A stretch of DNA of 64,000 nt from Myxococcales bacterium (GTDB taxonomy: Bacteria; Myxococcota; Polyangia; Nannocystales; Nannocystaceae), in the NCBI GenBank assembly GCA_016793465.1, contig JAEUJW010000001.1, positions 61,672-125,671 on the forward strand, given 5' to 3'. Each line of letters begins with the position of its first letter. Position 1 is the first letter of the stretch. Positions 28,464 to 36,875 of the stretch are shown here, in pieces. The position numbers were made by a program, and so were the translations under genes. The notes below the pieces were generated by a model. It was not told where the DNA came from. It was given only the letters and a program-made list of their open reading frames with translations, and did no database searches.

Positions 28464-28700
28464 TCAGACCTTTTCGCCGCGCGAGCGGAGGTCGGACAGG
28501 ACCGCCTCGATGCCGCGCTTGTCGATGATCTTCATGCCCTGGCAGCTGACGCGCAGGCGCACGAAGCGGTTCTCGCTGGGGACCCAGTAGCGCTTGTGGT
28601 GCAGGTTGGGCATCGTCCGCCGCTTCGTACGGATGTGCGAGTGCGAGACGTTCATGCCCGTTTGCGGGCGCTTACCGGTGATCTGGCAGACTTGCGACAT
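28464..28700 (-). CDS. rpmB: 50S ribosomal protein L28
   Basis: 78 residues of typical L28 length and sequence: [11 protein letters not shown], then [16 protein letters not shown], with the conserved [17 protein letters not shown] block. A ribosome binding site (AAGG, minus strand) precedes ATG 28700. The frame continues further upstream, but that stretch is antisense to the superoxide dismutase gene. The downstream kinase starts 8 bases after the stop. Confidence 0.96.
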   Translation of the reverse strand: MSQVCQITGKRPQTGMNVSHSHIRTKRRTMPNLHHKRYWVPSENRFVRLRVSCQGMKIIDKRGIEAVLSDLRSRGEKV

Positions 28701-28886
28701 GGATGCCTTACGAAGGGAGGCGGAGATAATCACCGGATCGCCGGGGGTGTCAAGTCGCCGGGGCCGTTTCGGGGCGTGCCTCGGAGGGTCGAAGACGAGC
28801 GCATTCGCACCTTTTTCGCTCTGGGTCCCTGGCCAGCGCCGAGGCCGCCGGGTTAGCCTGCGCAACCTCATCCCAGGAGAGCCCCC

Positions 28887-29507
28887 ATGGAAGCGAAGCC
28901 CGTCTACACCCCCCTCGAATACAAGGCCAAGGACTACTCCGGCATCAAGGGCCTGCACGGCATCACGGACGAGCAGATCGAGGTCCACCTCAAGCTCTAC
29001 AACGGCTACGTCACCCGCACCAACGCCCTGCTGGCCAAGCTCGCCAAGTTCGCCAACGAGGGCCAGACCGCCGACTCCTCGTACCAGGAGCTCAAGCGCC
29101 GGGCCGGCTGGGAGTGGAACGGCATGCGCCTCCACGAGTACTACTTCGACAACCTCGGGGCCTCGGGCTCGCTGAGCGCGACCACCCAGTTCGGGTCCCG
29201 CGTGGCCCGCCAGTTCGGCAGCACCGACGCGTGGAAGGCCGATCTCATGGGCACCGCCAAGATGCCGGGCGTCGGCTGGGCGATCACCTACCTCGACCAG
29301 CAGACCGGGCAGATCTGGAACCACTGGATCTCCGCCCACGAAGAGGGCCACCCCGCCGGCGCCACCCCGCTGCTCGTGCTCGACGTGTGGGAGCACGCCT
29401 TCTCGGTCTACCGCAAGCCCACCGACCGTCCGGCGTACCTCGAGGACTTCTTCGCCAACATCTGCTGGGACACCGTCAACAAGCGGCTCGGCCCGGCTCC
29501 GCAGTGA
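28887..29507 (+). CDS. Superoxide dismutase, Fe/Mn family
   Basis: 206 residues. Metal ligands are visible: His in [11 protein letters not shown], His in [12 protein letters not shown], and the Asp and His of [12 protein letters not shown]. The enzyme dismutates superoxide to oxygen and peroxide; no signal peptide, so cytoplasmic. Iron versus manganese cannot be decided. GGAGAG precedes the ATG at a good distance. Divergent from rpmB and closed by a strong hairpin at 29528-29560. Confidence 0.95.
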   Translation: MEAKPVYTPLEYKAKDYSGIKGLHGITDEQIEVHLKLYNGYVTRTNALLAKLAKFANEGQTADSSYQELKRRAGWEWNGMRLHEYYFDNLGASGSLSATTQFGSRVARQFGSTDAWKADLMGTAKMPGVGWAITYLDQQTGQIWNHWISAHEEGHPAGATPLLVLDVWEHAFSVYRKPTDRPAYLEDFFANICWDTVNKRLGPAPQ

Positions 29508-29527
29508 GCCTCGCGTGACGAACGGCC

Positions 29528-29560
29528 GCGGGCCGCGCCTCCCCGGAGGACGCGGCCCGC
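29528..29560. terminator. Terminator hairpin after superoxide dismutase gene
   Basis: GCGGGCCGCG (29528-29537) pairs perfectly with CGCGGCCCGC (29551-29560), loop 13 bases, followed by CATTTAA. It lies between the stops at 29507 (+) and 29590 (-) and could serve both. Confidence 0.75.
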
Positions 29561-29589
29561 CGCATTTAACGAGCGTCGCGAGCGAGCGC

Positions 29590-30162
29590 TCAGGGCATGG
29601 CGCCCTCGTTGATCCACTGCTCGACGGTCGCGATCTGCTCGGGCGTCAGGACGTCGCCGAGCGGCATCGTGCTGCCGACGCCGGTGCCGGTGATCTTCGC
29701 GTACATGTAGCTCGACGCCGCGTCGCCGGCCTCGACGTAGCTGGTGCCCTGCGACGACGCCACCCCGACCATCGCGGCGTAGGCGGTGGCCGCGTCGGCG
29801 CCCATCAGCAGGCCGCCCGAGCCGGCGCCGGCCTGGTGACACCCGCACTTCGGGCTGAGGATCGGGCCCCACACGTCGGCCTCGAAGCTGAGCCCGCCGA
29901 CGCCGGTCGTCATCGGCGTGGTGGTCTCCGGCTCGGTGGTCTCCGGCTCGGTGGTCTCCGGCTCGCTCGTCGAGGTCGTCAGCGGCTCGGTGGTGTCGGG
30001 GCCGTCGGTCGTCGGCGTGGTCGCCTCGGTCGCCTCGGTCGCCGGGGGCGTCGTGTTGGTGGTCGTCGTCATGGTGGTCGGCGACGAGGTGTCGCCGTCG
30101 CCCGTGTCACAACCGGCGGCGAGGACGAGGGCGGACGCGAAGATAATTGTCTTGGAAGTCAT
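29590..30162 (-). CDS. Cytochrome c-like lipoprotein, Thr-rich linker (paralogue 1)
   Basis: 190 residues. Lipoprotein signal ([10 protein letters not shown]), then a Thr/Pro/Glu-rich linker (about 25-88, with [14 protein letters not shown] repeats), then a ~100-residue domain. That domain begins [12 protein letters not shown] and ends [20 protein letters not shown], the layout of planctomycete-type cytochrome c domains. The haem motif is C-x-C-H, one residue short of CxxCH, so haem attachment is doubtful. A paralogue lies next to it (30325-30873) on the same strand, 162 bases upstream, suggesting duplication. A role in periplasmic electron transfer is inference. Confidence 0.8.
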   Translation of the reverse strand: MTSKTIIFASALVLAAGCDTGDGDTSSPTTMTTTTNTTPPATEATEATTPTTDGPDTTEPLTTSTSEPETTEPETTEPETTTPMTTGVGGLSFEADVWGPILSPKCGCHQAGAGSGGLLMGADAATAYAAMVGVASSQGTSYVEAGDAASSYMYAKITGTGVGSTMPLGDVLTPEQIATVEQWINEGAMP

Positions 30163-30324
30163 GGGCTCGTGGTCCTGGGTGGGAGGACCTACGTACCACG
30201 ACCCCGGTCTGGCCCGAAGGGTCGGGATCGTTCGCTCGCTGTGGCGTGACCCGTCGCAACGCGCACAAGTACACGCGAGGCCAGCGGGCCCGGCGCGGCC
30301 CGGACCCGCCTGCAGACGCGCCGG

Positions 30325-30873
30325 TCAGGGCAGCGCGCCGCCGTCGATCCACAGCTTGATGAGCTCGAGCTCGTCGGCGGTGAGCGGCGTACCGATGGGC
30401 ATCGGCGAACCCGTGCCGCCGACGTCCATGTACGTGCCGTTGAGCTTGTGCCACATGTAGCTGTTGGTCGAGTCGCCGGCCGCGACGACCATCAGCGACG
30501 GCACGGACACCGACGTCTTGCCGACGGTGGTCGCGTACGAGTTCGGCGGGTCGAGGAACACCCCGGTGGTCGACGCCGAGCCGGTGCTCGTGTGACACCC
30601 GACCGTGCACTTCGCGTCCCAGATCGGCTGGATGTCGGCGGTGTAGCTGACCATCGGCGCGCCGCCGGTGGTGTCCTCGGCGGTGGTCTCCTCGCCGCCG
30701 GTCGGGTCGTCGGTCGTGGTCGGCATCGTCGACGTCATCGGCGTCGTCGACGTCATCGGCGTCGTCGCGGCCGTGGTCGATCCGTCCTCGTCGCCGCCGC
30801 CGTCGTCACCGCAGCCGGTCAGCGCCGCAGCGCACGTAAACGCGAGAATACAGGGCTTCCAAGGGTTTTGCAT
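30325..30873 (-). CDS. Cytochrome c-like lipoprotein (paralogue 2)
   Basis: 182 residues from ATG 30873, chosen because the lipoprotein signal (FTCAAALTGC) follows it; the frame is open to 30942. A Thr/Met linker (TSTTPMTSTMPTTTDDPT) is followed by the same domain as in paralogue 1. Here the putative haem site is IWDAKCTVGCHTS, a C-x3-C-H motif, and the C-terminal block is SPMPIGTPLTADELELIKLWI. The divergence of the linker and the haem motif between neighbours shows rapid evolution. Function unknown. Confidence 0.8.
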   Translation of the reverse strand: MQNPWKPCILAFTCAAALTGCGDDGGGDEDGSTTAATTPMTSTTPMTSTMPTTTDDPTGGEETTAEDTTGGAPMVSYTADIQPIWDAKCTVGCHTSTGSASTTGVFLDPPNSYATTVGKTSVSVPSLMVVAAGDSTNSYMWHKLNGTYMDVGGTGSPMPIGTPLTADELELIKLWIDGGALP

Positions 30874-30991
30874 GGAGGCGACCAGATACCACTGGGCCCG
30901 CCCGCACCGCAAGCCACGGCGCGTCTGCACGACCGCTGACATCGGCGAACTCGCGGGCGTGAATCGATCTTCGCGGCCGAGCGTGCGCGCG

Positions 30992-31369
30992 TCAGTTCAT
31001 CACGTGCGGCGCCGCGAGCACGAACGGTTCGATGCGCGCCTCGAAGCAGCGCCCGTCGGGTCGCGACATCATGTAGCTGCCGTGCATGGCGCCGTGTGGG
31101 GTCTCGAGCACACAGCCGCCGCTGTACTCGAACGACTCGCCCGGGTGGAGCAGCGGCTGCGAGCCGACCACGCCCTCGCCCTCGACCTCGCGGATCATCC
31201 CGGTCGCGTTGGTGATGATCCAGTGGCGCCGTCGGACCTGCGCCGCCACCTCGCCCTCGTTGGAGATTTTGATGACGTACGCGAACACGAAGCGCGGCGG
31301 CTGCGACTCCACGCCGACGAAGCGAGTCCGGACGAACACGCGGATCCCCTGGGTCAGGCAGATGGACAC
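30992..31369 (-). CDS. apaG: ApaG family protein
   Basis: 125 residues from GTG 31369 (137 if TTG 31405 is used); 125 is the usual ApaG length. The fibronectin-III-like fold is marked by VFAYVIKISNEG, RRRHWIITNATG and EVEGEGVVGSQPLLHPGESF with its glycine-rich turn, then SYMM. ApaG has been linked to Co2+/Mg2+ resistance, but its molecular activity is uncertain. Single gene. Confidence 0.92.
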   Translation of the reverse strand: MSICLTQGIRVFVRTRFVGVESQPPRFVFAYVIKISNEGEVAAQVRRRHWIITNATGMIREVEGEGVVGSQPLLHPGESFEYSGGCVLETPHGAMHGSYMMSRPDGRCFEARIEPFVLAAPHVMN

Positions 31370-31578
31370 GGGCTCGCCATAACCAATGTTGCCGGGCCTG
31401 CGCAAGCCCCCGCGGGCCGCCGACGGCGCGTGACACGGAGGTCACGCGTCGCGGCGCCGGCCCCCGCTGCTCGGCGGGCGCCTCGCCGGGGGCGAGCGGC
31501 CGCCGGCGGCGTTAACGCGCGCACGCGGGCGAACCCTCGTCACCGCGGCGCGCGGCCCGGGCATACTAGCGGCCCGTC

Positions 31579-32130
31579 GTGCAGATCCACACTCCGAGGC
31601 TCTCCTTGCGCGCGCTGGTCCCCGGCGACCTCGCCGCGTTCGTCGCCTACCGCTCCGACCCCGAGGTCGCCCGCTGGCAGAGCTGGGACACGCCGTACCC
31701 GCACGACCGGGCCGCCGCGCTGTTCACCGCGGCCAGCGCCGACCTGCCGCCAACGCCGGGCGAGTGGCGTCAGGTCGGGCTGGCCCGCCGCGGCGACGAC
31801 CTGCTGCTCGGCGACGTCGCGTTCCGCCGCAGCGACGACGGGCGCCAGGCCGAGCTCGGGGTGACCCTGGCCCGCGCCCACCAGGGCCACGGCTACGCGG
31901 CCGAGGGCCTGGCCGCGCTGATCGACTGGCTGTTCGACGAGCTCGGGCTCCACCGCGTGTTCGCCAACTGCGACCCGCGCAACCCCGGGGTGATCGCCCT
32001 GCTGCGCCGGCTCGGCCTGCGCGACGAGGGCCGGTTCGTCGCCAGCCTGTGGTTCAAGGAGGAGTGGGTCGACGAGCAGTGGTTCGCGCTGCTGCGCGGC
32101 GAGCCGCGCGCGTGGCGGCGCCCTCGCTAG
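31579..32130 (+). CDS. GNAT N-acetyltransferase (RimJ/RimL-like)
   Basis: 183 residues from GTG 31579. The opening TPRLSLRALVPGDL, the acetyl-CoA binding loop ARAHQGHGYAAEGLAALI and the block VFANCDPRNPGVIALLRRLG are typical of the RimJ/RimL/SpeG-like GNAT group. These acetylate N-termini or small amines; the substrate cannot be named. Its stop overlaps the stop of the convergent gene by 4 bases. Confidence 0.9.
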   Translation: MQIHTPRLSLRALVPGDLAAFVAYRSDPEVARWQSWDTPYPHDRAAALFTAASADLPPTPGEWRQVGLARRGDDLLLGDVAFRRSDDGRQAELGVTLARAHQGHGYAAEGLAALIDWLFDELGLHRVFANCDPRNPGVIALLRRLGLRDEGRFVASLWFKEEWVDEQWFALLRGEPRAWRRPR

Positions 32131-32825
32131 CGGCGGTAGGCGAACAGCTCGCAGCCCTCGAGCTGCCACGGCTGGCTGCTCGCGCCGATGTCGAAGGTCA
32201 GCGGGCCCGCGGCGTTCATGTCGTGGACGGCGAGCAGGGTGGCGCGCGCGTCGGACGAGACGGTGAACTCGCCGCTCGGGCTGCGCGCGCTGAAGGTGGT
32301 GCCGCTCTCGCTCGCGACCAGCGAGCACTCGAGCAGGTAGCGCGTGCCGGGCACGCCCTTGACGCGCACGACGGCCCCGGCGCCGCCGGCGAAGCCGGGG
32401 TCGGGGCTGGTGAAGGCGATGTAGTTCTCGCCGGGGAACACGCTGGCGCCGACGCGGGCGGTGCCGGCGATCATCCAGTTGTCGGCGTCGTGGTAGAGGT
32501 TCTGGGCGTCGAACACGGTCGGGGCGTCGAGCACCGCGTCGTCGTCGGCGCCGAGGATGCGCAGGCGGTGCACCGGGTCGAGGTGCTTCAGCGTGAACTT
32601 CGGCGCGGCGACCGACCCGGCGTTGCGCAGCGCCGCGGCCTCGGTCGCCGACAGCGGGCGCGGCGAGAGCTGGCCGGCGAACACCGGGTCGACGCCCTCG
32701 AGGGTCACCCCCTTGGTCAGCTTCGGCGCCAGCGGGGCGCTCGGCGGCGGCGACTTGGCGGCGACGGTTCCGATGAGGGCGAGAGCGGCACACCCGACCA
32801 GCGCGACGACGAGGCGAGACGACAT
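32127..32825 (-). CDS. Secreted hypothetical protein
   Basis: 232 residues. The signal peptide (LVVALVGCAALALIGTVAAK) is followed by a soluble body with beta-strand character (NYIAFTSPDP, VVRVKGVPGTRYLLEC, FTVSSDARATLLAVHDM) and two late Cys. No family recognised. ATG 32825 is used; GTG or ATG codons slightly upstream are possible. Likely periplasmic or secreted. Its last codons overlap the acetyltransferase gene on the other strand. Confidence 0.7.
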   Translation of the reverse strand: MSSRLVVALVGCAALALIGTVAAKSPPPSAPLAPKLTKGVTLEGVDPVFAGQLSPRPLSATEAAALRNAGSVAAPKFTLKHLDPVHRLRILGADDDAVLDAPTVFDAQNLYHDADNWMIAGTARVGASVFPGENYIAFTSPDPGFAGGAGAVVRVKGVPGTRYLLECSLVASESGTTFSARSPSGEFTVSSDARATLLAVHDMNAAGPLTFDIGASSQPWQLEGCELFAYRR

Positions 32826-32971
32826 GCGAGCCACTGTAGCGCGGCGCGTCGGCGCTGGGGTCTCGCGCCCGCAGGCGCCAGGTCGAGGGCGCGGGCGTCA
32901 CGTCCACGCGCGGACTCGCCAGGTGTCGCGGGCGCTGAACGTGGTAGCGTCGCCGGCTGGAGGATATTCCG

Positions 32972-33181
32972 ATGAAGCAGACCATCGCGGTGGCGCTGAT
33001 GCTGGGGCTGGTGGGGATGGCGGGTTGCGACGCGGGCGCGAAGAAGACCGAGGTCAAGCCCGACGCGAAGGCGGCCGACGGCAAGGTCGCGGACACGCCG
33101 AAGCCCGAGACGCCCAAGGTTGAAGAGCCGAAGAAGGAAGAGGCGAAGGCGCCCGAGCTCGAGGCCCCGCCGGCGACCTGA
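32972..33181 (+). CDS. Small Lys/Pro-rich lipoprotein (69 aa)
   Basis: 69 residues: lipoprotein signal (LMLGLVGMAGC), then a repetitive Lys/Glu/Pro/Asp-rich tail (KPDAKAADGKVADTPKPETP). A strong GGAGGA ribosome binding site precedes the ATG. The tail is disordered and may act as an extended spacer or bind anionic polymers (inference). It is the first of three consecutive small lipoprotein genes before the flavoprotein-methyltransferase fusion. Confidence 0.8.
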   Translation: MKQTIAVALMLGLVGMAGCDAGAKKTEVKPDAKAADGKVADTPKPETPKVEEPKKEEAKAPELEAPPAT

Positions 33182-33224
33182 GGCGGGCCGGCGCGTGATA
33201 AGCTGCCCGCCTCGGAGGTGACGT

Positions 33225-33377
33225 ATGCGGTGGATGATCGCGCTGGTGCTGGTGGCCGGGCTCGGCGGGGTGACGGGCTGTGATTCGAAGAAGACCGACG
33301 GCAAGACCGACGTGAAGCAGCCCGACGGCAATGTCGCCGAGCCGCCGGAGGAGCCGCCGCCGCCGCCGGTCACGTGA
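33225..33377 (+). CDS. Small lipoprotein (50 aa), paralogue of the preceding gene
   Basis: A 50-residue gene from ATG 33225 to TGA 33375-33377 with an excellent GGAGGTG ribosome binding site at 33213-33219. The product starts MRWMIALVLVAGLGGVTGC (lipobox VTGC), then a Lys/Asp tail (KKTDGKTDVKQPDGNVAEPP) ending in a Pro run. Signal, lipobox and Lys/Asp/Pro composition parallel the 32972 gene, so it is probably a duplicate. Easily missed because of its size. Confidence 0.8.
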   Translation: MRWMIALVLVAGLGGVTGCDSKKTDGKTDVKQPDGNVAEPPEEPPPPPVT

Positions 33378-33429
33378 CGCGACGGCGGCGACGCCGATCT
33401 ACCGCCTCGCGTGGTGGTAGATTGGCGTC

Positions 33430-33780
33430 GTGAGATCGACCATCCCCCGACAATTGGTGGTGCCGGCGTTCCTCGCCGTGTCGGCGGTCGTCGCTCCTGC
33501 GTGCAAGGGCGGCGACGACGACACGACGATGGGCTCGGAGGCGACGGCGGCGAGCGAGCCGACCGGGACGCCCACCGGCACCGTGACCGACACCGGCGAG
33601 CTGCCGGATTGCCAGATGAACGCCGACCAGGCGGCCTGCACGGCGATCGCAGGCTGCGTGTGGTTCGTCGAGGTCGAGCAGTGCATCGTCGAGTGCGAGA
33701 CGATCACCGACCAGCTGACGTGCCAGATGCAGGACTACTGCGAGTGGTTCGACGACCAGTGCTCGATGTTGTTGGCATGA
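33430..33780 (+). CDS. Cys-rich lipoprotein (116 aa)
   Basis: 116 residues from GTG 33430. The lipoprotein signal (FLAVSAVVAPAC) is followed by a short Thr/Glu linker and a C-terminal ~55-residue domain with eight Cys (CQMNADQAACTAIAGC and similar spacing), ending CSMLLA. The Cys spacing suggests a small disulfide-stabilised domain such as PSI or follistatin-like, but I cannot assign it. It ends 40 bases before the flavoprotein-methyltransferase gene on the same strand, so co-transcription is likely. Confidence 0.75.
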   Translation: MRSTIPRQLVVPAFLAVSAVVAPACKGGDDDTTMGSEATAASEPTGTPTGTVTDTGELPDCQMNADQAACTAIAGCVWFVEVEQCIVECETITDQLTCQMQDYCEWFDDQCSMLLA

Positions 33781-33820
33781 TAGCCTCCGGAGCGGCCGGT
33801 CGGGCCGCAGGCACCCCAAC

Positions 33821-35281
33821 ATGACGGTCCTCGAGAACACGCTGCGGCGCGCCGCGGTCGCACGGATCTACGACGTCGGCGAGCGCTGCGTGCTGCTCGC
33901 CGCGGACGGCAGCGGGCACGCGCTCGAAGGCCACTCGGCCGCGCTCGCGCGGGCCGTGCTCGCCTTCCTCGCCGCCCCGCGGGCCGCGGCCGAGGTCCGC
34001 GCGCACGTCGAGGCGCTGGCCGGCGCTCCCCTGCCCCGCCCGGCCGTGGTCGACGAGCTGCTGCTGCTGCTCGTGCGCGCCGGCGCGGTCGAGGTCGGGA
34101 CCCCGCCGCCGAGCCCGCCGCGCGGGCCGGGGCCGCGGGTCGTGCTCGGGCTGACCGGGGCGATCGCCACGGCCCACGCGCCGCTGCAGGTCATGCGCCT
34201 GCAGCAGCGCGGCTTCGAGGTGCGGGTGGCCGCCACCGCCGAGGCCCTGCGGTTCGTGCGGACCGAGGCGCTGGCCGCCCTCACGCACCACCCGGTCGCG
34301 CATGCCATGTGGTCCGAAGGACAGGTCCACGTGGTCCCGCACATCGAGCTGGCGCAGTGGGCCGACGCGGTGGTCGTCGCGCCGGCCTCGGCGACGACGA
34401 TCGCCCGGATGGCGACCGGCGACCACTCGTCGGTGGTCGCGGCCGTCGCCCTGGCCACGCGCGCGCCGGTGCTGGTGGTCCCGTCGATGAACCCGGCGAT
34501 GTACGAGAGCGAGGCGGTGCAGCGGAACCTCGCCCGGCTGGCCGCCGACGGCCTGCACGTGGCCCACCCGGCGCGCGGGCTCGAGGTCGCGGACCGGCCC
34601 GACGAGCGCACGCCGGTGTTCGGCGCCTCGCCGCCGCCCGAGGTGGTCGTGCAGCTGCTCGAGGCGATCCTCCGCGCCCGTCCGCCCGAGGTCCCGCGCA
34701 CCGCCGCGGCCTGGGACCGCCTCTACCGCACGACCCCCGCGGCCGACCTGCCGTGGCAGCGCGACGAGGCCGACGCCGACATGCTCGCCGCGGTCGCCCG
34801 CGCGGCGCCGCAGGCGTGCGACCTGCTCGAGGTCGGCGCCGGGCTCGGCAGCCTGGCCGTCGCCCTCGCCGGCGCGGGCCACCGCGTGGTCGCCACCGAC
34901 CTGTCGGCCGCGGCCCTCGAGCACGCGCGCGCGCGCGCCCCCGACGCGCGCGTGGTGTGGTTGCAGGACGACGTCACCGCCACCCGCCTGCGCGCCCGCT
35001 TCGACGTGGCCGTCGACCGCGCCTGCCTGCACGTGCTCTCGGGCGACGAGCCCGCCCGCCACGCCGCGACCCTCGCCCGACTCGTCCGCCCCGGCGGAGC
35101 ATTAATAATTAAGACTTTCGTCGAGGGGGCGAGCGAGCGGAGCGCGACGGCCTACTCGGCGGAGGGGATCTCCCGGCTGTTCGACAGTGGCTTCGAGCTC
35201 GTGCGCGACGACGCCAGCGGCTTGCCCGGCCCGCGCGACGCACCGGCGGCGCGCCTGTTCGTGCTGCGTCGACGCGGCTGA
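33821..35281 (+). CDS. HFCD flavoprotein-methyltransferase fusion with N-terminal PqqD/RRE-like domain
   Basis: 486 residues in three parts. Residues ~1-92 resemble a PqqD-like/RRE winged helix (ERCVLLAADGSGHALEGHSA, VVDELLLLLVRAGAVEV). Residues ~105-285 are a homo-oligomeric flavin-containing Cys decarboxylase domain: active-site His174 in VPHIELAQWAD, PASATTI (~188-194, Thr for the usual Asn) and PSMNPAMYES (~221-230). Residues ~300-486 are a class I SAM methyltransferase (DLLEVGAGLGSLAVAL, VDRACLHVL, LVRPGGALIIK). HFCD enzymes oxidatively decarboxylate C-terminal Cys of peptides or phosphopantothenoylcysteine. The combination suggests peptide modification (inference). A/T run 35101-35112 encodes LIIK. 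Confidence 0.82.
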   Translation: MTVLENTLRRAAVARIYDVGERCVLLAADGSGHALEGHSAALARAVLAFLAAPRAAAEVRAHVEALAGAPLPRPAVVDELLLLLVRAGAVEVGTPPPSPPRGPGPRVVLGLTGAIATAHAPLQVMRLQQRGFEVRVAATAEALRFVRTEALAALTHHPVAHAMWSEGQVHVVPHIELAQWADAVVVAPASATTIARMATGDHSSVVAAVALATRAPVLVVPSMNPAMYESEAVQRNLARLAADGLHVAHPARGLEVADRPDERTPVFGASPPPEVVVQLLEAILRARPPEVPRTAAAWDRLYRTTPAADLPWQRDEADADMLAAVARAAPQACDLLEVGAGLGSLAVALAGAGHRVVATDLSAAALEHARARAPDARVVWLQDDVTATRLRARFDVAVDRACLHVLSGDEPARHAATLARLVRPGGALIIKTFVEGASERSATAYSAEGISRLFDSGFELVRDDASGLPGPRDAPAARLFVLRRRG

Positions 35282-35343
35282 CCAGCGCAGCTCGACCGGC
35301 GGCCGGCCGCCTCGACCACGTCGAGCGCGCCGGCCCCGGCCGC

Positions 35344-36495
35344 CTACTTCAGCGGGCGCCCGCCGAGGGCGTGGCGGATCCCGTCCTGCAGCGTCGCCCG
35401 GGTGACGATCGAGCCGAGGTCGGTCTCGAGGCGCACGAGCGTCTGCGCGACCTCGGGGCGGATGCCGGTGAGGATGACCTCGGCGCCGAGCAGGCGGACC
35501 GCCCGCGCGGCGTTTAATAAGGCCTCGGCGACCTGGGTGTCGACCACGCCGATGCCGGTGATGTCGAGGATCGCGACCCGCCCGCGCGTGGCCGAGATCC
35601 CGGTCAGCAGCGCGTCCATCACCTGACGCGCGCGCGCCGGGTCCATGAGGCCGACCAGCGGCATGACGAGGATCTCGTCGGTGATCGGGATCAGCGGGGT
35701 CGAGAGCTCCTGGATCGCCAGCGACTGGGCCTTGATGATCTCCTCGCTGCGGATGCGGGCCTCGAGCTCCGCCTTGCGCTCGCTGATGTCGGTGCCGGTC
35801 TCGAGGATCAGCGCCTCCTCGCCGCCCTCGCCCTCGTGGCGCGCGAGCCGGGTCCAGACCACGCGCCTGCGGCCGTCGCGGGTGGTCCGGAGCAGCTCGC
35901 CCTCCCACGCGCCGGTCGCGTGCACCAGCGCGTCGATCTCCGTCGACGACGGCGTCGACTCGCTGCGTAGCAGCTCGACCGCGCGGCGACCGACCGCCTC
36001 GGCGGCGGTGTAGCCGTACAGGCGCTCGGCGCCGCGGTTCCAGTAGGTGATCGTGCCGTCGGCGGTGCGCGTGAGGATCGCGTCCTGCGCGAGGTCGAGG
36101 AGGTCGGCCTGGCGCTTCAGCGCGGCGGTCCGGCGCTCGAGCTCCCGCTCGGCCAGGACCCGGTCGGTGATGTCGGTCGAGACCCCGACGCAGGCGACGA
36201 GCCGGCCGGCCTCGTCGTGCACCGCCGAGTACTGCGACTCGCTGATGCGGCCGTACTCCTCGCGGACGGCGGTGAACGACTCGCCGCCGCGGACCCGCTG
36301 GAGGGCCCGACCGCCCGCCGAGTCGGGCCGGATGAACTCCTCGACGCGCCGGCCGACCATGCGCGCCGGGTCGAGGCCGACGTCCCGCAGGCCCTTGCCC
36401 TCGAGCAGCAGGAGCTTGCCCTCGGCGTCGATGACCCAGGCCACGAACTTCACGTTGTCGAACAGGATCCTGTGCACTCGCTGCAGATCGTTCAT
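35344..36495 (-). CDS. PAS-PAS-STAS sensor (RsbR-like)
   Basis: About 383 residues from ATG 36495 (frame open to 36525). PAS-1 spans about 10-115 (FVAWVIDAEGKLLLLEGKGL). PAS-2 spans about 130-255 (AQDAILTRTADGTITYWNRG) and ends in the PAC-like TDISERK. The C-terminal STAS domain is strongly RsbR-like: LSTPLIPITDEILVMPLVG, then VAILDITGIGVVDTQVAEAL, with both Thr phosphorylation positions. Such proteins form stressosome cores that regulate a switch kinase; no such kinase is nearby. Cytoplasmic. A/T-only run 35513-35520 encodes the ALLN segment. Confidence 0.9.
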   Translation of the reverse strand: MNDLQRVHRILFDNVKFVAWVIDAEGKLLLLEGKGLRDVGLDPARMVGRRVEEFIRPDSAGGRALQRVRGGESFTAVREEYGRISESQYSAVHDEAGRLVACVGVSTDITDRVLAERELERRTAALKRQADLLDLAQDAILTRTADGTITYWNRGAERLYGYTAAEAVGRRAVELLRSESTPSSTEIDALVHATGAWEGELLRTTRDGRRRVVWTRLARHEGEGGEEALILETGTDISERKAELEARIRSEEIIKAQSLAIQELSTPLIPITDEILVMPLVGLMDPARARQVMDALLTGISATRGRVAILDITGIGVVDTQVAEALLNAARAVRLLGAEVILTGIRPEVAQTLVRLETDLGSIVTRATLQDGIRHALGGRPLK

Positions 36496-36525
36496 TCGCA
36501 CCCCTGCGAGATCGCGGGCGGCCAT

Positions 36526-36875
36526 CGTGCCAGCGGCGCGGTGGTTCGTCGACGGCGCCGCGCGTGGGGTGCCCGCGGCTCGTCGGCGAAGTCGCGCCGA
36601 CGTGACGCCGCGTCAACGGATCCCCGGGACAGGCGCCGCGGCGCGGCCAGCCCGGTCGGCGCGCCGCGTCTCGCGAGACGGCGACGTGACCGCGTCGCGG
36701 TCCGGCTCGCGGGATCCGTCGCCGCCTCGGACTCGCGGCGCGGGGGTCGTCGAGGTCGCGGACCCGCGCGGGTCCGTCGCGGCGGCGCGCGGCATCGGCC
36801 GGGGTCGACCTGTCCCGTGAGACAGCCGCCCGGCGGCCCGGCCGTGGCCGGCGGCGACGGTGTTATGGTGCCGTC
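36526..36875. other. Intergenic gap, 350 bp, with palindromes
   Basis: This gap separates the divergent STAS and beta-propeller genes and should hold both promoters. It contains a perfect 14-base palindrome CGTCTCGCGAGACG (36667-36680) and an imperfect copy of the dispersed palindrome (36811-36824). No ORF of note and no clear promoter hexamers. Confidence 0.5.
36811..36824. repeat. TGTCC-N4-GGACA-type palindrome, copy 6 (one mismatch)
   Basis: TGTCC-CGTG-AGACA, arms CTGTC/GACAG outside, 51 bases upstream of the beta-propeller ATG. Confidence 0.55.
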
